64,000 nucleotides of DNA from Planctomycetota bacterium. Its GTDB lineage: Bacteria > Planctomycetota > B15-G4. Numbering within the stretch: the first letter of the stretch is position 1; each line of letters starts with the position of its first letter. The position numbers and the translations under genes are program-made. The notes under the pieces are model-generated. The model had not been told where the DNA came from. It worked only from the letters and a program-made list of their open reading frames with translations, and did no database searches. The stretch lies in the NCBI GenBank assembly GCA_029259715.1, contig JAJDEP010000002.1:28081-92080 (forward strand). The letters run 5' to 3'. This document shows positions 53,727 to 64,000 of the stretch, in pieces.

Positions 53727-56327
53727 ATGGGCAACTCCATCAGGATCGTCTCGATCCTGTTCGCGACCCTGTTCGCGTTCGGCGCGATGCTCGGGATGCC
53801 GCGGGGCATTCACGCGACCTCCGCGACCCACGCGCCTCACGACGTGGTGCAGCTCATCGCCGTCTCGCCGGCCTACGCCGAGGACGGGGTCGTGTTCGGG
53901 TTCTTCCAACTCACCGAGCACAAGGTCTTCGGAATCTCCCGGGACGGCGGACACCGGTGGATCGAGTCCGGCCTGCCCATGGCCGAGGCCGAGCCCCGGC
54001 ACTTCGCCTTCTCGCCGGCCTTCGCTCGCGACCAGACCGCCTTCGCGGCGACCCGGCTGAACGGCGTGTTCCGGAGCCTCGATGGGGGCACGATCTGGGA
54101 GCCGATCAATGTCGGCCTGCCGGAGGTGCCGGTCCATCAGATCGCGGTTTCACCGGACTTCGAGGTCGACGGCCTCGTGGTCGCGGCCACGGAGGCCGGG
54201 CTGTTCCGCTCCCACGACGCCGGCACGACCTGGGTGCAGACCCTCGCGGGCCTGACCGAGACCGACCTGTCCACCGTCGTGTTCGGTCCGTCGTCCCACA
54301 TCCTGTATGCCGCCGGTCAGCGGCTGCATCGCTCGGCCGATGGCGGACGGAGCTGGCAGCCGTTGGCGCTGCTGCCTCATCCGGTCGTCTCGCTCGCCCG
54401 CTCGCCTCTGCCCGGCGCGGTCGACACGCTGGCCGTCGCCTTCGGCGATTCCGGCGGTGCCGTGTGGTTCAGCACCGATTCGGGCATGACCTTCGCGCCC
54501 GCCATTCAGGGGCTCACCAACGACAAGATCAACCAGGTCGCGTTTGCCGACGACGGCACCGTCTTCGCCCCGAGCGCCACCCAAGGGTGCTTCACCACGC
54601 CCGGGCCCTTCGAACCGTGGGCGACGAGCCTGTCGGGCACCGAGTTGCTCTCCGACCAGACGGACAACCACTTCCTGACCGTGGCCCCCTCGCCGACTTT
54701 CTCCGACGATGACACCGTGCTGCTGGGGAGCTTCGAGGGGTTGTACCTCTCCCATGACCGCGGCGAGCACTGGCGCGAGCAGACCGTCTACGGACCGCGG
54801 GTCTGCCGGGCCCTGGCCGTCTCCCCCGACTTCGCCAACGACCACACCTTCTACCTGGGCAGCTACGGCGGCGCCGTCGTCGAGGGCGTGCTCCGGACCG
54901 CAGCGGATCCACCGCCGGCGCCTCCCGGACTGTCCATGGGCGGCGGCGGCTTGGGCGGCGGTCCCGGCGGCGACCCCGGCTCGGGCGGAAGCGGCGGGCC
55001 TGAACCCGGTGGTGGCGGCGGCGGGACCGGCGAAGGCGGAGGCACCCCGCTCCAGCTCCCCTGGGACGGTGGGTGTGATGCCGGCGACGTGAGTTGGACC
55101 TCCCTCGGCGTCGGTGTGCGCAAGTGGTCGGGATCGCTGGCACCCTCTCCCGACTTCGCCAACGACGACACCCTCTTCTACGGCTACGACACCATCTACC
55201 GCTCCGCGGATCGCGGACGCACCTGGTTGCGCCTGAACGACCCCGGCTTCAACATCGCCCGCGCCATCACGACGAGCCCCGACTTCGCCCGCGACCGGAC
55301 GGTGTTCATCGGCACGGGCGTCGGCGGCAGCTTCCGCTCGACCGACGCCGGCGACGACTGGACGAAGATGCACTCGCTGCCCACGGACATCCGCACCGCG
55401 GCTTTGGTCTGCTCGCCCGACTACGCTCACGATGGCACCGTCTTCCTCGCCTCCACCAAGCACGGCGTCTGGCGCTCCACGCAGGGCGGGGATCAGTGGA
55501 CCGCCATGGGCCTGCAGGACTTTGTCGGCCGGACCATGGCCATCTCGCCGGACTACGCCCGCGACGGGACCGTCTTCGTCGGCACGGTGGCCCGGGGCCT
55601 GTGGGTCACGACCGACCGGGGCGAGTCCTGGGTGCAGCGCAACCTGGGCCTGGCGGACGAGCGCCCGGTCACCGTGCAGGACATCGCCGTCTCCCCGGCC
55701 TACGCCTCCGACCACACCCTGTTCGTCGCGCCGCTCTCGGGAAGCGTCTACCGCTCCGTCGACGGCGGCCTCTCCTTCGAAGAGGCCGGCGACGGACTGC
55801 CACCCGATGCAGGGCGCCAGCTCGAGATCTCGCCCGACTACGTCAACGACGGCACGTTGATCCACACCAACCACGACTGGGTCTACGTCACCCGCGACGG
55901 CGGCGCCCGCTGGTCACGGCTGCCGGGCTTCGTGCGCACCGACGACGAGTACCCTTCGGTGCGCTACTGGGGCGGGTGGCAGGACGCCCACGTGCCGGAC
56001 CACGCCGCCTTCGAGACCTCCATGCAGGAGACCTCGAATGTAGGCGCCAGCACCGAGTTCACCTTTCTGGGGGACTCGGTCGCCTTTTACGCCAGCAAGG
56101 GAGCGGTCCTCGGAGCCCTGGCCGAGGTCTACCTCGACGGCGTGCTGGTCGAGACCCTGGACCTCTATTCCGCCACCGTGGTGGGCGCCGGGCCGGTCTT
56201 CGTCAAACGCTGCGGACGCTACGACTGGCACACGATCCGGGTGACCTTCGCCGGCCCCTCGCCCCGCGTCCCGAGCAGCATTTCGGGCGTGCGCCTGCGC
56301 TCCGACGGCTTCTCCCACGGGTTCTGA
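53727..56327 (+). CDS. Secreted multi-propeller BNR/sortilin-like protein
   Basis: 866 residues from ATG at 53727, preceded by GGGGGT; a candidate -10 (TATACT, 53694-53699) lies upstream. The signal peptide is SILFATLFAFGAMLG. Two blocks of BNR/Asp-box repeats carry SPDF.ND.T.F.G..GG...S.D.G..W motifs (e.g. SPDFANDHTFYLGSYGG, SPDYARDGTVFVGTVARG), about 14 blades in all, consistent with two large beta-propellers. A Gly/Pro-rich linker (about residues 413-450) separates them. The last about 130 residues form a beta-sandwich-like domain (FLGDSVAFYASKGAVLGALAEVYLDG). Similar to VPS10/sortilin-type or extracellular glycan-binding propellers; binding target unknown. Confidence 0.82.
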   Translation: MGNSIRIVSILFATLFAFGAMLGMPRGIHATSATHAPHDVVQLIAVSPAYAEDGVVFGFFQLTEHKVFGISRDGGHRWIESGLPMAEAEPRHFAFSPAFARDQTAFAATRLNGVFRSLDGGTIWEPINVGLPEVPVHQIAVSPDFEVDGLVVAATEAGLFRSHDAGTTWVQTLAGLTETDLSTVVFGPSSHILYAAGQRLHRSADGGRSWQPLALLPHPVVSLARSPLPGAVDTLAVAFGDSGGAVWFSTDSGMTFAPAIQGLTNDKINQVAFADDGTVFAPSATQGCFTTPGPFEPWATSLSGTELLSDQTDNHFLTVAPSPTFSDDDTVLLGSFEGLYLSHDRGEHWREQTVYGPRVCRALAVSPDFANDHTFYLGSYGGAVVEGVLRTAADPPPAPPGLSMGGGGLGGGPGGDPGSGGSGGPEPGGGGGGTGEGGGTPLQLPWDGGCDAGDVSWTSLGVGVRKWSGSLAPSPDFANDDTLFYGYDTIYRSADRGRTWLRLNDPGFNIARAITTSPDFARDRTVFIGTGVGGSFRSTDAGDDWTKMHSLPTDIRTAALVCSPDYAHDGTVFLASTKHGVWRSTQGGDQWTAMGLQDFVGRTMAISPDYARDGTVFVGTVARGLWVTTDRGESWVQRNLGLADERPVTVQDIAVSPAYASDHTLFVAPLSGSVYRSVDGGLSFEEAGDGLPPDAGRQLEISPDYVNDGTLIHTNHDWVYVTRDGGARWSRLPGFVRTDDEYPSVRYWGGWQDAHVPDHAAFETSMQETSNVGASTEFTFLGDSVAFYASKGAVLGALAEVYLDGVLVETLDLYSATVVGAGPVFVKRCGRYDWHTIRVTFAGPSPRVPSSISGVRLRSDGFSHGF

Positions 56328-56453
56328 CCGGCTCCCACGGGTACGGGGGCTCTGCCGAAATGCCCTCAGGTCACGTGTGTGGCCGTTCGATAGAGCCGGT
56401 GTCCGGGCATCGCGCCCCCGATCCGCCCTCCGCATCCTGGCTGGAACGAGTCC

Positions 56454-56990
56454 ATGAATTGCCGCCGTCTCCGCGTCCTCGCCCCCCTGCTCGCCCTCTC
56501 CCTCACCGTCAGCGCCTGCTCGACGCCTTCGAACTACCTCGAAGAGCGGACGCATGACTTCGCCGACTCGGTCGACGTGAAGTGGGCCTGCGACATCTTC
56601 TCCTTCGGCCTCGGCTTCAAGGTAGAAGCGACCAACTACCTCAACGCCGGCATCGGCTACGGCAACTACAAGGAAGTCTACGAGCAGTTCGGACGCTACT
56701 CGACCACCGGCTCGGGTGAGTTCATGCACCTCGGCATCTATGGCCTCGACGGCAACAGCAAGCACAACCTCCCGGGCCCCGCGACCGAGCACAACATCGC
56801 CTTCATCAACTGTTGCCAGGAGAAGCGGCCGCCCGTCATCGATCGCTTCCGCGTCGGCGGTGAGGTGCTCCTGCTCGGCATCGACGCCGGCCTCTACCTG
56901 AACCTGGGCGAGATGCTCGACTTCGTCACGGGCTTCGCGGGCTTCGACATGGCCGAGGACGACGAGCTCGCCCGCGACACCGAGTGGTAG
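56454..56990 (+). CDS. Secreted lipoprotein of unknown function
   Basis: 178 residues. The signal peptide ends in a lipobox (LTVSACS, Cys near residue 22), so it is probably lipid-anchored. The mature part (NYLEERTHDFADSVDVKWACDIFSFGLGFKVEATNYLNAGIGYGNYK...) is Gly/Tyr-rich and looks beta-rich, like small planctomycete/proteobacterial lipoproteins whose role is unknown. No partner is indicated. It is followed by the alternating-hairpin repeat array. Confidence 0.65.
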   Translation: MNCRRLRVLAPLLALSLTVSACSTPSNYLEERTHDFADSVDVKWACDIFSFGLGFKVEATNYLNAGIGYGNYKEVYEQFGRYSTTGSGEFMHLGIYGLDGNSKHNLPGPATEHNIAFINCCQEKRPPVIDRFRVGGEVLLLGIDAGLYLNLGEMLDFVTGFAGFDMAEDDELARDTEW

Positions 56991-57002
56991 CCGCCGCGCC
57001 GC

Positions 57003-57106
57003 CCCGACGGTGGTGCGATGAACCGACGGTCGTCCGGTCAACCGACGGTGGTGCGCTGAACCGTCGGTCGTCCGGTCAACCGACGGTGGTGCGCTGAACC
57101 GTCGAC
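57003..57106. repeat. Alternating hairpin array with a 19-nt period
   Basis: Two 38-bp copies and one partial copy lie between convergent genes. Nine-nt arms recur every 19 nt: CCCGACGGT, ACCGACGGT, ACCGACGGT, ACCGTCGGT, ACCGACGGT, ACCGTCGAC, with 10-nt loops alternating between GGTGCGATGA/GGTGCGCTGA and CGTCCGGTCA. Because ACCGACGGT and ACCGTCGGT are mutual complements, several overlapping hairpins can form. The array ends exactly at the stop codon of the gene at 57107. Possible bidirectional terminator or protein/RNA-binding array. Confidence 0.7.
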
Positions 57107-58282
57107 TCAGCCGACGAACGAGAGCACGTCCGCCAGCTCGAGCAACGCCGCCATCGCCGCGTCTGAGTCGCCGGCGCTGCGGATCCTGACGAACAGGTCG
57201 CCCCGATCGGCCGCGAGGACCCAGCACTCCCGCTCGCGGTCCTTGGCGACGAGGACCGAGCCGGACGGGGACTCGCGCTCGACCATGACCAGGGGATCGT
57301 TCCCCGCGGCGGCGCGCAGGGTGTCCGCGGGATCCATCGACCGTACGTCCACCTGCAGTTGGCGGCCGTCCGCGGCACAGGCCCCGGCCCGGATGCCGGA
57401 GCCCACGTCGCCCGTCCAGTCGTACCAGGCGTAACCGCTCGGGGCCGGCAGGCTCAGGTCGGGCGCCGCCCCCGCCATCGGGAGCACCAAGGCCCCCTGG
57501 CGCCGGTCGACGCAGCCCATCGGCCCTCGGGCTGCCGCGCGCCCTTCCAGTTCGTCGCAGGCCTGCGTGCGTCGGCGACCCTGCGAGAGGCTCAGGCTCG
57601 AACGCGCCACCGCGCCCTCGGCATCGGTCCACAACACGAGCGGGCGCTTCCCAAGCGCGGCATGGCCGGCGTGCCACCGAGCCAGCCCCTCCTCGCGACC
57701 CATCAGCTCATAGCGCGTGGTCACCGCCCGGCCGAGGTCGAGCACATACTCGACTTGCTCGAAGCGTCGTCCCACCGGCGCCTCTCGTGAGATCTCGGCG
57801 CGTTCGCGCTGCAACGCCACCGGTCCCCGTGCCGCGTCCGACCACGGCAGGCTGTGCCGCCCCAGGCCTCCGGCGTCCACGCGCAGCGTCGCCGCGTGGG
57901 CCTCACGCTGCACCGTCGCCTGGAGTCGGCGCCAGACCCCGTCGACCCAGCGCCGCTGTTCGAAGCGGTACACCCGGCCCTCTCCGTCCTCCTCCACGAC
58001 CAATTCGTGGGCGACGTCCGGCACCGACCACGAGACCTCGATGCGCGAGATGATGCGGCCGTCGGACAGGGCCGTCTGCGTGCGGCGCTCGTGGCCCACC
58101 GACTGATCCTGCATGAGGACGCGCGCCCAGCGCTCGAGGCCAACCGGCCCCACCGTCGCCTCGCCGGAGCCACCGGCAGCGCCCGGCGATCCCAAACCGA
58201 CCTGAGCCGCGACAGTCGGCGACGCGAGAACACCCCAGCAGACCAGCGCCGTCGCCAGGCCGCGCACCGCGACCCCGCTCAT
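57107..58282 (-). CDS. Secreted protein of unknown function
   Basis: 391 residues. Signal peptide ALVCWGVLASPTVAAQ. The mature part has beta-rich segments such as RRTQTALSDGRIISRIEVSWSVPD, YRFEQRRWVDGVWRRLQATVQREAHAAT and GYAWYDWTGDVGSGIRAG, with a C-terminal segment rich in Ala and acidic residues (DAAMAALLELADVLSFVG). No family recognised. Its start overlaps the stop of the upstream sulfatase-fold gene (ATGA at 58279-58282), so the two are probably made together. The repeat array lies directly downstream. Confidence 0.65.
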   Translation of the reverse strand: MSGVAVRGLATALVCWGVLASPTVAAQVGLGSPGAAGGSGEATVGPVGLERWARVLMQDQSVGHERRTQTALSDGRIISRIEVSWSVPDVAHELVVEEDGEGRVYRFEQRRWVDGVWRRLQATVQREAHAATLRVDAGGLGRHSLPWSDAARGPVALQRERAEISREAPVGRRFEQVEYVLDLGRAVTTRYELMGREEGLARWHAGHAALGKRPLVLWTDAEGAVARSSLSLSQGRRRTQACDELEGRAAARGPMGCVDRRQGALVLPMAGAAPDLSLPAPSGYAWYDWTGDVGSGIRAGACAADGRQLQVDVRSMDPADTLRAAAGNDPLVMVERESPSGSVLVAKDRERECWVLAADRGDLFVRIRSAGDSDAAMAALLELADVLSFVG

Positions 58283-59805
58283 CCGTCGGACTCGAGGTAG
58301 CCCAGTTCGATCAGCAACGCTCGATGGCCCTCGTCCATCTGACCTGTTCCGGCAGGCCCCAGGCGCCCTGACTTGGTGGCCAGCCGGACGCTCTGCTCTT
58401 CCAGCAGCGTCTCGAGCTGCTTGCGCATGCGCACCGCTTCCGCGCCAGTGGACTCGTACAAGTTGTGGCGTTCACCGGGGTCGGCACTCACATCGAACAG
58501 CCAGTTCCAGTGTCGGTCGATGTTCCGTTGCCAGCGGTGGATCAGCTTCCAGCCCCCCCACGTTACGGTGCGATAGAACTGGGGCCCCGGCTCGACGATG
58601 AGTTCGCTGAAGCTGGGCAACGAAGCCCAGGACGCCGGCGCCTGTCGTGACGGATCGAGATAGGGCACCAGCGAGCGCCCCTCCCAACCCAGTCCGCTCC
58701 AGTCGACGCCCATGAGTTCGGCCACCGTCGGCGCCACGTCGATGAGGTCCACCATCTCGCCGACCTCGCCCCGCCAGCCCTGCTCCCGTCGCCCCGCGGG
58801 CAGCGAGATGATCAGGGGCACACGCAGCAACTCCTCAAAGACCTGGTCGTGCTGGTACTTGCCGTGGTCCTTGAACTCCTCGCCGTGATCAGAGAGCAGC
58901 ACGAGGATCGTGTCCCGGTCGCGTGGGCCCGCGCGCACGGCATCCACGAGCGGCTGCAGCGCCGCATCGAGATACGCCACCTCGGCGTCGTACAGGTCCG
59001 AGAGGAATTGCACGTCGTCGTCGTCGTAGTCGATCATGCCGGCCCAGTAGTCGGCGCCGACGCCCCCCTTCCATTGCTCCTCATGGCTGAGCGTCAGGTA
59101 GCGCACCAGCCGGTCCCGCAGCGCCCCGCGATAATCGACGTCGACGAATTGCGGATACAGGTCCGGCGGCGGGATGTAGGGAGCGTGAACCTGATACGTG
59201 TGGACGAAGAGCATGAATCGCCCGCGATCCGGTGACTCCAACCAGGTCAGGGCATCCCCGAGGCGGTCTTCGAAATCCTCGTTTTCCTCGCTCCACTCAT
59301 CGAAGCCGCGCCCCATCTCCATGCGGTCGGTGAGATTGCCTCCGGACACGAAGGCCGCGGTCTCGATCTCATTCTCATTCAACAACTCGGCCAGTGTGGT
59401 CACCCCGGGAGGCAACGTGCGCACCTCGGGCTGCGCCCCGTGAACATTGACGATGCCATGCGCACCCGGGTACTCAGATGTGAACAGCGAGGCATGCGAC
59501 GGAGCCGTTTGCGGCGCCTGCGCGCGCGCATGCCGGAAGACCACAGAGTCTGCCGCGAGGCGACTCAAGACGGCCGATGTGGGGCGCTCATACCCATAGG
59601 GCTCGAGCCGGTCCGCCCGCAACGTGTCGAGGCTCACGATGACCACGTTGGGCCCCGCCTCCCGGGCCCCCGTCTGCATTGCCGGGGACACCTCATCCGC
59701 AGCAGGGCCGCACCCCGCGACGGCAGCCAAGAATAATCCCAGGGCAGCCTGTCCACATCGGCCCTGATTCCTTCGGCCTTCGCGTGTTTCCCGTAGGGGC
59801 AGCAT
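58279..59805 (-). CDS. Sulfatase-fold secreted enzyme with Thr at the FGly position
   Basis: 508 residues from ATG at 59805, with TACGAT ending 6 nt upstream (59812-59817) and no Shine-Dalgarno. The signal ends near VAGCG, a possible lipobox. Fold: NVVIVSLDTLRADRLEPYGY, then FRHARAQAPQTAPSHASLFTS with Thr where a Cys-type sulfatase would have its formylglycine, VHTYQVHAPY, LLSDHGEEF and HGKYQHDQVFEELLRVPLI. It is similar in design to the enzyme at 41182 and likewise points to a non-sulfatase phosphoester or phosphotransfer activity. The unknown secreted protein follows in the same operon. Confidence 0.83.
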   Translation of the reverse strand: MLPLRETREGRRNQGRCGQAALGLFLAAVAGCGPAADEVSPAMQTGAREAGPNVVIVSLDTLRADRLEPYGYERPTSAVLSRLAADSVVFRHARAQAPQTAPSHASLFTSEYPGAHGIVNVHGAQPEVRTLPPGVTTLAELLNENEIETAAFVSGGNLTDRMEMGRGFDEWSEENEDFEDRLGDALTWLESPDRGRFMLFVHTYQVHAPYIPPPDLYPQFVDVDYRGALRDRLVRYLTLSHEEQWKGGVGADYWAGMIDYDDDDVQFLSDLYDAEVAYLDAALQPLVDAVRAGPRDRDTILVLLSDHGEEFKDHGKYQHDQVFEELLRVPLIISLPAGRREQGWRGEVGEMVDLIDVAPTVAELMGVDWSGLGWEGRSLVPYLDPSRQAPASWASLPSFSELIVEPGPQFYRTVTWGGWKLIHRWQRNIDRHWNWLFDVSADPGERHNLYESTGAEAVRMRKQLETLLEEQSVRLATKSGRLGPAGTGQMDEGHRALLIELGYLESDG

Positions 59806-59901
59806 GGGGCCATCGTATCTCGCGACGGCCATGGCCGAAGGCCTCACCTCTCCACTCTGAACAAGCCCCGTCCGCGAGTGCGCCGGCCCCGGTACCAACA
59901 G

Positions 59902-59937
59902 AAAAACCCGCCGCCGGCGCATAGCGCCGACGGCGGG
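59902..59937 (-). terminator. Intrinsic terminator of the rRNA operon
   Basis: On the minus strand CCCGCCGTCGGCGC - TAT - GCGCCGGCGGCGGG forms a long GC hairpin followed by TTTTT (59902-59906), directly after the 5S gene. A textbook rho-independent terminator. Confidence 0.93.
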
Positions 59938-59952
59938 CTCACTGAATATAAG

Positions 59953-60063
59953 TCCCGGCGCCAACCTACTCTCTCGGCTCACGCCAATACCATCGGCCCG
60001 GTCTGCTTAACGACTGTGTTCGGAATGGGAACAGGTGTGGCCAGACCGGCATAAACACCGGGA
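59953..60063 (-). rRNA. rrf: 5S ribosomal RNA
   Basis: About 111 nt on the minus strand. The ends pair (TCCCGG...CCGGGA) and the internal CCTGTTCCCATTCCGAACACAG and GGCCGATGGTATTGG-type segments match 5S rRNA. Ends placed by eye. It is last in the operon, followed by an intrinsic terminator. Confidence 0.9.
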
Positions 60064-60072
60064 AGATGAGTT

Positions 60073-60087
60073 CTCTGGTTTCGTGGT
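60073..60087. repeat. 23S-flanking inverted repeat, 3' arm
   Basis: CTCTGGTTTCGTGGT here is an exact reverse complement of 63263-63277. In the precursor RNA these would pair around the 23S and form the processing stalk. Confidence 0.7.
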
Positions 60088-60198
60088 CCCCACTAAAGGG
60101 GGGGACAGTGAGACGCGTCTCTCGAAGCGTGTCGTCCTGCGCTGCCTCGCTCTGGTGCAGACCTGTGAAGGCCCACCCCGTGCACGGCAGCGAAAGAA

Positions 60199-63199
<3,001 letters not shown>

Positions 63200-63262
63200 C
63201 TTTACGAGAACATCGCTCAAGATACATCGTCTCTGTCAAATTGTCGTCGTCTTAATGACAAC

Positions 63263-63277
63263 ACCACGAAACCAGAG
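63263..63277. repeat. 23S-flanking inverted repeat, 5' arm
   Basis: ACCACGAAACCAGAG, exact reverse complement of 60073-60087, on the 5' side of 23S. It overlaps the boxA-like element at its end. Confidence 0.7.
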
Positions 63278-63292
63278 TTTTCAAAGAGCGCT
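63277..63292 (-). promoter_or_regulatory. boxA-like antitermination element
   Basis: Minus strand GCGCTCTTTGAAAA matches rRNA boxA elements (Bacillus-type TGTTCTTTGAAAA). It lies in the spacer between tRNA-Ala and 23S, where a boxA for NusB/NusE binding is commonly found. Confidence 0.7.
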
Positions 63293-63463
63293 CATCCCGG
63301 GGGCATTCACAACGCATGCGCGTGGTGACCCTCGCCCGAGTTGCCGGAGGACCGGCACCGGCCATCCGCGCTGATCATCGTGTGACCAGGCCGCAGATGG
63401 CGGGGACCGGACCGCCTCTCGAGGCAGCCTCACTCACCGAGCCGTGTTCATCGCGAGGGCGAT

Positions 63464-63539
63464 TGGTGGAGGCGACAGGAATCGAACCCGCGACCACCTG
63501 CTTGCAAAGCAGGCGCTCTACCAACTGAGCTACGCCCCC
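63464..63539 (-). tRNA. tRNA-Ala(TGC)
   Basis: 76 nt, CCA encoded. Acceptor GGGGGCG/CGCCTCC (one G-U), anticodon loop TTTGCAA, T-arm GGTTCGATTCC. Located in the 16S-23S spacer, after tRNA-Ile in transcription order. Confidence 0.97.
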
Positions 63540-63600
63540 TGCCGTCGGTGCCATTCGAGACCGGGGCCTCGAATGATTCCTGCGCTGGCGACCGGAGTCC

Positions 63601-63677
63601 TGGTGGGCCTGCGTGGACTCGAACCACGGACCTTACGCTTATCAGGCGTACGCTCTAACCACCTGAGCTACAGGCCC
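63601..63677 (-). tRNA. tRNA-Ile(GAT)
   Basis: 77 nt, CCA encoded. Acceptor GGGCCTG/CAGGCCC, anticodon loop CTGATAA, T-arm GGTTCGAGTCC. First tRNA of the 16S-23S spacer. Confidence 0.97.
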
Positions 63678-63819
63678 GTGGGGTGGTGCCGGCGCTGGCG
63701 GGCGGTTCGCTCGCCATTCACACCGCTTGGGAGTGAAAGTGGTAGCAAGCTTGTTTAAGACGTGTGCCGATGTTTCTACAAGGATCGACCGTCACCGGTG
63801 ATCCAGGTCTATTAATCCC

Positions 63820-64000
<181 letters not shown>

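Overview
The window is 64 kb of GC-rich bacterial chromosome ending in a ribosomal RNA operon. Three things point to Planctomycetota, probably one of the marine Pla1-type lineages. The visible 3' end of the 16S gene reads like planctomycete 16S. The secreted FG-GAP protein at 13462-15291 ends in a C-terminal domain of a kind I associate with large planctomycete secreted proteins. The gene mix (secreted beta-propellers, alpha/alpha toroids, sulfatase-fold enzymes, double fasciclin, Ser/Thr kinase with zinc ribbons) also fits. This placement is inference; no full marker gene is present. I see no phage, transposase, integrase, IS element or CRISPR array.

Layout. 1-3161 (minus): a VTT-domain membrane protein, a GT2 glycosyltransferase and an ArnT-like lipid-linked sugar transferase, overlapping end to end. 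3278-10180 (minus): a metal-type RND efflux operon (His-rich secreted protein, adaptor, pump, TolC-like lipoprotein). 10241-16740 (minus): a GNAT protein, a membrane protein, a methyltransferase-like protein, a membrane-anchored phosphoesterase, a seven-blade FG-GAP protein and a secreted beta-helix protein. 17013-22809: a secreted hydrolase with TPRs, an SRPBCC protein, a two-fasciclin protein, an RhlE-like RNA helicase and a spermidine-synthase-like enzyme. 23196-29305 (minus): a radical SAM enzyme, a PP2C/kinase pair and an ABC-F ATPase. 29309-34102: an unusual cluster with two paralogous QueC-like ATP pyrophosphatases, an ATP-grasp protein and an AsnB-type amidotransferase. 34235-39785: a formylglycine-generating-enzyme-like lipoprotein, then an NAD-type formate dehydrogenase whose catalytic subunit is interrupted by an in-frame UGA followed by a bacterial SECIS hairpin, so it is a selenoprotein. 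39825-43807: LemA, a membrane-anchored unknown, a sulfatase-fold lipoprotein and a GT87-like membrane protein.

44205-53640 is the most striking region. A 1009-residue TPR protein, ExbB, ExbD and a 1162-residue fusion are encoded in a tight operon. The fusion has a transmembrane anchor, a TolB-like PD40 propeller, a TonB-like transmembrane helix carrying S-x3-H, a long Pro/Ala/Thr-rich linker and a squalene-cyclase-like alpha/alpha toroid. I read it as a proton-motive-force-driven envelope machine in which the usual TonB/TolA tip is replaced by a toroid. A second secreted toroid protein lies just downstream.

53727-59805: a secreted BNR/sortilin-like propeller protein, a lipoprotein, an array of alternating hairpins on a 19-nt period, an unknown secreted protein and a second sulfatase-fold enzyme. 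59902-64000 (minus): terminator, 5S, 23S, tRNA-Ala(TGC), tRNA-Ile(GAT) and the 3' end of 16S, in the standard linked order.

At several genes without a Shine-Dalgarno sequence, a TAnnnT hexamer sits 6-9 nt before the start codon. This suggests leaderless transcripts are common here.
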